DNA of 64,000 bases, from positions 6,252,951-6,316,950 of the forward strand of contig NC_049981.1 of assembly GCF_000003815.2 (NCBI RefSeq). The letters run 5' to 3'. The DNA comes from Branchiostoma floridae. Lineage: Eukaryota > Chordata > Leptocardii > Amphioxiformes > Branchiostomatidae. The position numbers and the translations under genes are program-made. Shown here one piece after another: positions 46,613 through 56,400 of this stretch. Position 1 is the stretch's first letter. Each line of letters opens with the position of its first letter. The notes under the pieces are model-generated. The model was not told the DNA's origin. It made no database searches and worked only from the letters and a program-made list of their open reading frames with translations.

Positions 46613-47187
46613 ACACCCAGTAATGGTAGGTAAGAGAGTAGGAAAAAGAAATGGACAATTGAGTTGCGACTTGAGGTGTGTGGGTCACTGAAAGTCACTT
46701 CTAAAATTCTACTTGAAATATGAAGGGAATCAAACATTTTGACAATGTCTTAAAAGAATTTATGGCACGGGGATCTCGACCACTATGTCTGATCACAATT
46801 TACTCTAAGGCTAATTCACTGTATTTTTCTCGCCACATATCAACTGATTTTCAAAAAGATGTCAAAAGGAAAGTCCTAGGTAATGCCTGCAATGAGGATA
46901 TTGATAAAAAGCTTCATACTACAAAGTTGTGCGTCGAAATTTGGGTTCTTATTACTTCTGGATGAGAACTTATTGATATCCCTCGTAATTGTACAATGTA
47001 CTAACACAGGTACCGTTTTTCCTTCAACACAACCTAACAATGTACATGTAGCTCCACCCCTAAACCTTCAAATATACAGACATACACGCCACTGTACACA
47101 ATCTCACTGTTTCACAGCTGCATACATACAACAATGTAGCACTGATTACAAGACACAAGAAAGCGTTGCCACAACTCTCTACCGTTC

Positions 47188-47460
47188 CTAAGTTTGTATA
47201 GTCACATGTTTTGAGCTGGGACTGCGCGGGCCTCTAGATCTCGCCAACGCTGACCGTTGCGGGCTCCTCTGTTCTTGTACCGGTGACCCGGCGTATGGTA
47301 AGATTGCGTCGGGGTCGTTTTGGCCGTTTGTGTCTGTCGTTTTTGGCGTTGTCTCTGCTTCCCCACCCACTGCTCCCTCCTCCTCATTCGTTAAGTCTTC
47401 TCTCTCTCCTTCCCTCGTTCCTCCCTGTTCCTCGTCTTGTTGTAGTTTGTCTTCTTCATC
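47188..47460 (-). CDS. SPPL2: SPPL2 last coding exon: cytosolic tail
   Basis: 90 residues plus stop TAG (47188-47190): DEEDKLQQDEEQGGTREGER, an acidic middle, and a basic Pro/Ser-rich end (SPVQEQRSPQRSALARSRGP). Phase 0 fits the preceding exon. Such tails vary widely between SPPL2 proteins. Acceptor GTCTCTCCTTCAG. Confidence 0.85.
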   Translation of the reverse strand, partial: DEEDKLQQDEEQGGTREGEREDLTNEEEGAVGGEAETTPKTTDTNGQNDPDAILPYAGSPVQEQRSPQRSALARSRGPRSPSSKHVTIQT

Positions 47461-50400
47461 CTGAAGGAGAGACAAGATGGTAGGAGAAGATTAATAGTAC
47501 AGAGGATAGGGAAGTAATCAGTGATGCTTAGCAATACTGAATGTTACGTAATACAAAATAGATAATGCAACATATACAGATTATTGAAAGAGTTTAACAT
47601 TTTAGATTGCATCCTTTCACTACCTTTCAGCAGTGACTGTGAATGAGTGTAAATGATAAAAAATGTGGACACTATCTGAAACATCTGACTCTCAAGAGAA
47701 TGGATTATTTTGTACTGCAAGGTGCCGAATGTTTACCATTTAACAATGTTGATTGGTACAGTCCGTCCTAGAAAATTTTCCTTAATTATTTAAGTGTACT
47801 GTAATTTGAGGTTTGCTGCAAGTATTCCGAAGAAATCATTTTTCTACCACGATATCAATCAAATTAGCACTGTGCAACCTATTTCTCTAGTTTCTAATCT
47901 AAGAGCATATAGGGGAACAGGAAGACAGAGTTGCCAATGTTTCACTGTTACATTTTAGAACTTAACTAATTAGATTTACAAATTTGCCCTTTTGTATTTC
48001 CGAGGTCTGATGTTACATTGTGGAGAGAACAATAATCTTATACATCATAAGCAATCTAAATTATGATGTGTCAACTAGCTCTATAGCATCTACATGTACT
48101 TTGATAAAGTAATACTGTGGCAGCATTGTCGTTATTTCAGAGTGTAATATCATTTTGAGCTCTATTCTTTGTTTTAAGAGCATTTTGTTGGACATACTAG
48201 TAATCAATCTCAACCTACAGTTTTCTGATTTATGTTAATTTGATACGGTAACCTAACATTTCTATGTCTTTCATTGGCCAGTACTGACCATACTGATGAT
48301 GATATTGATGACTGACCATACTCGTAGTTAAATCCTAAGTTCACCTCTGTTTTAAGCATAGCAAAGTCCTAGTTCACAAATCAACATTAAACACAGTCTT
48401 TGCCTGTAGTCCTACATTTTGTAATATATACATGTGCTATCTACATGTAACATAATATACAAATGTACTATTACAAGAAAAGACAGAAACTGTTATAAGG
48501 GAATAGCAGAAATCACCTTCTTCTCCACCTTTGAGGACAATGGAAAAGAAGTTTAAGACACATGTCAAGAAGATGTGGAAACAACACGTAGAATGTAGAA
48601 GGAAGGAATTTGTGCTAAGAACAACATCAACAATTGAAAGTGCACAGGTTGACAGAGAAAGTGCTTTTACTCCGTGACAGTAGAAGAAAGTGCTTTTACT
48701 CCGTGACAGTAGAATGTACTTGAAACAAATAGAGAGGAAATATTGTACAGAAATAGTTTCATAGAATCCATCCTATTTCAGCTCCAGTTTGCATCAAAGA
48801 TCACTTCTACGCAGAATACTCAACTAGCTTCTGTTCTCATTGCAAAGTTTGTCTTCATTTTCTTGATTTTGGAAATAAAACATTTCAAAGAAGCGATAAA
48901 ACAGGGATTGAATTTCCGAATGCCTTTTAGACCTCATTTTATTTACCATTCAGTAACTAATACTAGCATCATGTAACTCAGCACCAATAGGAATACTCAT
49001 TCGATTCTAATTTTCTATAATAACTATTTCTAATAAAAGTAAATTTCAGGCACAAATCCCAATGGAAATGTTTTCTCTTAGACTATCAAAAGGTCTCCGA
49101 AACCTGTGCCAACAATGTATGTCCATAGACGGTAATTTTCTTCCGGCAAAAAATTCACCCAAAAATTTGAACTTCAAAACATGAAAATCTGATGAAAATA
49201 CATTTTTGTAAGCTAAAAATGAGAGATTTTACAATGAACAATGTAGGCTACCAAACAATAAGTGGGATAAATATAAAGACAACCCTATACATGTCAAATT
49301 ATACTGCTGGGATTAGTGATCAAAAAAGCAAACCGAGCTAGAATAGGACGGATTCCCGGATAGTGCAGAAACTGTCCAGAATGGTAATTTGAGCCCATGT
49401 TGTAATTTGATACATACTTGATCCTCTAGTAACACTCCTTCTTTCTTGTACCTCATACGTAAGGAAACCTTCAGTGCAAAACAAGCAAAAAAAAAGATCA
49501 TGCAACATTGCTAGATAAAACACTACTACAAAACAATGGAAGTGTGCTTTATAAACGTCTATTGGATCAAAGTTAAAATATCAGTACTTGTTAAAAATGT
49601 CTTAGTTTATGAAACTTCATTTCCAACAAACCAGTCAGTTGTCAAGTGCCTTCTTTAGAATTAAATTTTGCAAAATGATTTGAATAAAACTGATTGTACC
49701 TTTCTAGGAAAGAACATATTTTGTAATAGCTTTGAAAAAAGCTTTGAAATATATACTTCTTTCACCAGATTAAAAACCTTACACCCAAGTAGCAAGTTGT
49801 TAAAATGAAGACAGTGTAATAAATTCTTAACTTTCTGGCCCTCGTTTTCATTGTTAACTCCTTAAAAAGGGAGGTACAGTGTTTTCTGTATGTTTAATTG
49901 TCTAGTTATGTGTTCAGTTTTTTCAGATATTTTCTTTCAAATATTTGAGAACGAAGGAAAGAAACTTGTCTGGCCTTGGAAAACAAGTTGTGGAGAAGGC
50001 TCCTGAACTGAGTTAGGTTTGTTGGAAACTTGGTTCTGTTGTCTGTCCTCTCAGAAAAACCCCCGTAGCTTGGCTCCTCACCGAAAGTCTGCAGAAAAGT
50101 CTTCCTTAGGAACTTTTCTTGCCAGACTGGAAACAACAGAAAAGCAAAACCGTATGTGGACCGTTTTCACATCACACAGAATGCCGATTCTTCACTACGC
50201 ATGCGGAAAGGAAAAGGAAATAATATCTGTCACTGCTGATGTCTACGTGGGGATTGACGTAACAATTGTATCCAGCTGAAATTTCCGCAAAGCTTAATAA
50301 TATAATGACTGAAGATCGCAAACCGCAAAATACATTTTAGGTTGTTACAATGGACTAACAACTTTTTTGTTCAGATAAATTTGATACCATACTGCAAATT

Positions 50401-53400
50401 CATTGATCAAGACATGGCTTGAAAAAAATTTGTTTCAAATGCTCTGCATTTTTTCCATATGAAAACATGCTAAGTCTTGCAGGTACAATGTATACCAGGT
50501 AAGAAGTTCAAGACAAAAACCTATGTATTTCTGGAACTAAATCATGAAATGTTAGCCAAGCCTTCAAGCAGATTTCAGCTTTCTTTGTTCCATGCACTCT
50601 ATTCTCATGTACAAAACAATCTTTTAATCTCATCTATGAGAAAGAAAAAGAAAGAAAATCCCATATAAAATCCCCATGTGGACATCAACTTTAACTGCTC
50701 TTGTTTAAACCACTGATTGCTTTAGATTTGTAAATAATTAACGGTCAAAACTGCGCAAGCTGTACAAGAATTTGATAACAGAAATGCAAAGACCTTGAAT
50801 AATGGGAAGAATTATTGCTTTTTCAAATAAGGATGAAATGTCAAGCTTTATAATACAAGCAAAACTGTTAACCATAACTTCAACCTAAAGCTTTTGATCA
50901 GTAAAAAAAATGACTTTCCAAAAGTAAAGTAACCAGTGTTTCAATATTCACACCACCGACGTCTAACAGCGTTTTTCTGGAGAGCGGAAATTGAGAGCGT
51001 GAACGTTTCTATTCACCGTGGTTCCCCGCCAGAACTGGCGGATCTCTCCGCGCCGACAGGCCACGAAGGTGGCGGTGAGGAGCGTGCAGGGCACGAGGTA
51101 GAGCAGAGCAGGCTGGGCGTTCTTCATGAACACCAGCGCGAAGAACGTGATGATCATTCCGACACCGTACGCTGTGGTGGGAAACAGAAAACACTTAGTG
51201 ATGAGGTACAGTAGCGCCGGCTGGGCGTTCTTCATGAACACCAGCGCGAAGAACGTGATGATCATTCCGACACCGTACGCTGTGGTGGGAAACAGAAAAC
51301 ACTTAGTGATGAGGTACAGTAGCGCCGGCTGGGCGTTCTTCATGAACACCAGCGCGAAGAACATGATGATCATTCCGACACCGTACGCTGTGGTGGGAAC
51401 CAAAAACACTTAGTGAGTAGTGTACAGGGCACGAGGTAGAGCAGAGCAGGCTGGGCGTTCTTCATGAACACCAGCGCGAAGAACGTGATGATCATTCCGA
51501 CACCGTACGCTGTGGTGGGAAACAAAAACACAAAGTGAGGATGTACAGCAGTGCAGGCTGGGCGTTCTTCATGAACACCAGCGCGAAGAACGTGATGATC
51601 ATTCCGACACTGTACGCTGTGGTGGGAAACAAAAACACAAAGTGAGGATGTACAGCAGTGCAGGCTGGGCGTTCTTCATGAACACACACACATTCAACAA
51701 CAATTCGAAACATTATTTTCAAAAAGCTGACAGTAGAGATGGCTTGTTAACTGTCACAACAACAGCAGAACAGGAACTGACTTAGGACATTTCATTTGTT
51801 TGTTTGTTAAAAATCCTGGCCACAACAGTTGCAGAATATCTTTCTTTAGTGATTACTACCAACAGTAGCCGGTGTAGGTGCTTTTTGGTATGGTTCAGAT
51901 TAAAACCACACTGTATACAGCAGCCAAAGTGAGTATTCTACCACTAGGGCAATGCTGTGGCTTCATAGACTTGATGTAGCGACCATTGAGACAAATTTCC
52001 AGACTTACCTACTAGTGTTGCGAGGTAATAGATGCCCCAGCTTCCAATCTTGGTGTCAAAATACTTGCAGAATGCAATGAGGAGACCTGTGGAGATAAAA
52101 AAAAGGACATACAATCTTAACAACAAATATGAGCAAATGTGATGATTTTAAATACAGATCTAGATAGTCTGGAGAGGTGCTTTCAATTTATTTGTTGCTA
52201 GCTCCTGGGTTGATTTTAACTGCAAGTTAAAATAATCCAGAGACCCGGTCATGGATCAAAATTGCCTGGTAGCCATAGGGTGTCCCAAGGAGACACGTAG
52301 GGGTCGCCAGAAAGTGCAGGAAAACAGTCAGCCAAATTCAAAGGGGCCCCTTTTTTTTCAAAATGAGACCTTAGCATTAGAAGGGATTGCAACTGACTGA
52401 GACAGTCTGAGACAGTAAATGTAGATGGACTAAGTGCAATCATGCCATAGTCACCTGGAACCAGGATGTCCCCGAACCCCAGTAGTGAGTAAGGATTGCA
52501 CATGGCTGAGCCGGAATGTCTCAGACTGGGAACCTTCAGCACCATCGGGATCTGGGGTAAGGGACAAAGGGCAAAGGTTAAGGGTCAGTCATGTAAGGAC
52601 AAAGGGCAAAATGTTTTAGGGAGCTTACATGTAAAATAAAACATGTATGTACATGCATCTGGGTATACACACTTTGCCAGTGTATCACATACATTTTTTA
52701 GCAACACAAGAATTGCTACATATCAAACTGAAAAACCTCGCATATCTAACTCCAAGTCCAAGTTTTGTCTAAAGCTAACACTTAAAGTAGCTTTTATCGA
52801 TGAAGGCTTCTTACTCACTCTAAAGCTAGAAAAATGCCTTCTACAATATTCAAGAATCACAACAATGACATTCACTAAGTATACAATTGCTTGAAGTTGA
52901 AGGAAACGTTATATCTCATGCACTGGAGGCATAAAAAAAAGGACTGACGGAAGCTTATTATAAGAAGAAAATTACCTGCTCTGTGGCATCAGCAGGTCCT
53001 GTGGCAACGTCTACCATCACACTGGTCTGACTCTGGGTGAAATACATGGACAGAAACAACTGTCAATTAACACATCGGCATACATGTAACTTACATGTGT
53101 AGAAACCTTAGGTACAGAAACAGGGAAAACCTGGCATCTTATAATAGCTGCACAAAATTTAAAAAAATTGGTTCAAAACTAAACTAAACTAGACAGAATC
53201 TCTTATAATAACACATCTTTACAGTAAAATCATGATGCAAAACGGAAAAATTTTACCTTGTGGTTAGCTGTATTTTGTACATAAATACACTCATTCACTA
53301 ATATTGCACTAAAGTTAAACATCTTTAACACACGATTTTGTATATTTTTGGCCATCATAACAAATTAAGACCACTCCAATATATTTGTTTAGTTCTTGGA

Positions 53401-56400
53401 AATTCAAAAGTGAAGATTTAGAAACAAAAAACTGAAAACAAAGGGTTGGAAGGAAACTCAAAGCTAACAGTGTATTTAATTTTCACTTTAAAATACTATT
53501 TGCAGCAAAACAAAAACTTTCCCCTCAGAATCAGTTTTTGTGTCACCATTTTCATTTAGTTCAACAGAACTTATTTCCTAAATCTGATAAACAACCGATT
53601 GTATTGGTGTGGGCTTACATAAGATAAAACACATACTATTGGCAGCAAACAATCCTTGGTGCACCCTCCATTCTATGACCGTCACAGTACAAACTTTTGT
53701 CAAAGACAACTTACTTTTCTGCACACAGTCACAAAACACTGTTCTTTGACATAACAAAACGTTTTTGTCAACATTCACAAACGTTCCCCTCAAAGAGGGC
53801 AATGAGAAATCCACAAAGTAAAATTGGAGAAAAGAACACAAACAAAAGATTAACAGGTGGTTAAAGCAGGGCTTTCTCCAGCTTTAGATTTTTTGTTTTT
53901 CCTTTCAGTTTGAGAAAGCAAATTTCTATATCGAGCATCAAAGGCGAGAGGAATTTAAAGGGTCTGTGGGTCAATTAATTTTTTTTCCCACTTTTTAAAA
54001 TGTTATCTCCTGCATTTTGAAGGGCAAATTTTTAATGGCCTTTCTGGCAATTGATGATAATTACAAAATGTTTTTGATTTTTGGTGGGGTTTTTGTTTGT
54101 CCTGAGCAGCAAATTTCGGGTAAACGCACTACTAGTAAACTGTTGAACACAACCCACTACCACTTGACTAGCCCCTTTTCAAGCAGCCTATGTGGCCCAA
54201 GGGCTATAAAACAGATGGGCACCACCTTTGTGCACTGAAAAGTGTGGGAAAGGTTTGAATTCTTTCTAACAAAGTTAACAGGTTGAGCTGGAGGAGGATG
54301 GCTGGAGAGAGCCCTGGGAAGAGTCAGGGAAAGAAACGGAGGAATTTGGTGCCTCACCTTGGCGAAAAGAGGGATAATGAAGACAAAGAACACGTCACAG
54401 ACAAGGAGGGAGCAGCAAAAGATCGTACAAGCCTGTGTGACAACCGAGAAGGAAAAAATAAAATAACGGGCAAGTCCACTGTCAGCTCAGGGAGGAGAGG
54501 GTGGAAGGGGGAGCTAAACCTTTTAAGCAAAAATAAAGAGCAGTGTTTATGTGGCGATGTCATTTTTTCATCAAGAAAAATTTGGGAAGAGTTGTCTGAC
54601 AATATTAAATTTTGTATATCAAGAAAAATAATATGTCTTGTACAACATCGTGGAATTGTTCCATATCAATATGGAACCTTAAAAGTTGCAAATGGCTTTT
54701 TAAAACAAAAAGGACTTAAAATTCATTTTAATGGCTTTTAAAAAAGGCATTGAACTTTAAGCTTTTACATTTGCTAATGGTATTCTGACTTTTTCCAACA
54801 TTCTTATAACAAAGAGTATCATCAATTTTAAGGTAAAAGAAAGTATCTTATCAATTCTAAGATTCTAAAACAAGAAATTTCCCAAGAATAAGGTACATCT
54901 TTAAAAAATTAATACAAAGAACACTCTGAAATCAACTTGAATCCAGAGATAAAAGTATTTTTCTATAATTTTCTGTTTTGAAATTTTGAGGTTTGAAAGA
55001 AATTTGAATTCTCCCCTCTTCCCCTCTCTTCCCTTCTGAGATGGCAGCAGACCTGTCCACATGTGCTTTGACTACTGGACTCACCTTGGTGAGAAGTGGG
55101 GTTATGAAGACGAAGAAGATATCATACACAAACAACGCTGCTAACAAGATCGTGCAAACCTGCAGGGAGAAACTCACGGTCATGCTTTGTCTTTTAGGAA
55201 GGAACATGTGTGTGTAAAATGTTACATGTAGAATGATGTACATTATAGAATGTAGGCCACTTTACTCTATTTTGAAACTGTTGTACTTAGACATCATAGT
55301 CTACTAGTCTATTGTAGACTACAATTTTGTAAGTGTAAGAGAAAAAGTAGAAGTCTACTTTAGAAGTCTACGATACATTACAGTTACTAAGTAACTTTTC
55401 ATTTATCATTACATTCAGAAAACAGCTTTAGTCTACAAGAGAAGTAGATTAATGTGTAGTACGAGTTTCAGAAAACAAGCATACAATATTCAAGTTAGAT
55501 TAAGTGCAAAAGCAGAGATATCCAATTGAAATCCTGATGTACTGTAAAGCAATGTACATTTCTTACTTTCATTGAGAACATTTGAAATATATGATACAAA
55601 TTGAATGTACAATTAAGATTGGTCAACATGACTTGAAACGAGTGTCATGTTTTGACAGCATTTCACTTTTCCATGCATGCAATTAAATATATCAGGAGAT
55701 TAAACTTTAATTTAAAGCAGTTATTGCATAAGGCATATTCAGCAATATTGAAAATAAAGATGAAGATGAATCAAATTTAGACTTTCTTGCCTTTGTGATT
55801 TTGAAGTACAAATGCAATTTTACACTAAGATGTCTTTGTACAGTCAAACCTGTCTATAAGTGACCATTAAAATTTGTAACAGTGGACAGGTGGTTACTAC
55901 ATAATGTATAGATAGGATTCTTTATGCTTGTGTCAGTAGCAAGAAGAACAATTTAGCTACGTTTACTAGATGATCATCATACAAAGTAGCCCGGGTACCA
56001 TCCGGATAGTAGTTCGCTCCTATGTTCGCTTCTACTGTCCGTCTGGAGACTTGGACATTCAAACCGTTTGGTGGTAAAATCAGTTAATGAGCAAATCAGG
56101 AATGGGTTCTAGAGCGCTGGTTCCATGACAGGACCTCCCGCAAGTGAATAGGTGGGCCTCTCCGGTGTTCGAACATCGGTTCAAACGAGCGCTTGAATTC
56201 AATCCATAATTCGCTTATATGTGGGTACCAAACAGTGCCTGCGTCCAAAAGTTGGACGATTCCAGACGTCAAGATGGTCCGCATTCCCAGACGGAAACAC
56301 AGAGATGCAACTGTATATAGTGTATAGTGAACATCAGAGCTAGAAGCGACTGTATATTGTATATTATTAAATGAACGTCGGAGCGAACTACTTTCCGGAT

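Noticed and set aside
49906-50136. Minus-strand 76-codon frame in the last SPPL2 intron as an extra exon
   Set aside because: No matching splice sites and no family resemblance. The 51017 and 47460 exons already join in phase.
50963-51409. 148-residue multi-PAL frame as a separate small membrane protein gene
   Set aside because: It is the read-through of three repeated acceptor halves of an SPPL2 exon including intron sequence. No promoter or independent start is evident. Reported instead as a splice-site minisatellite.
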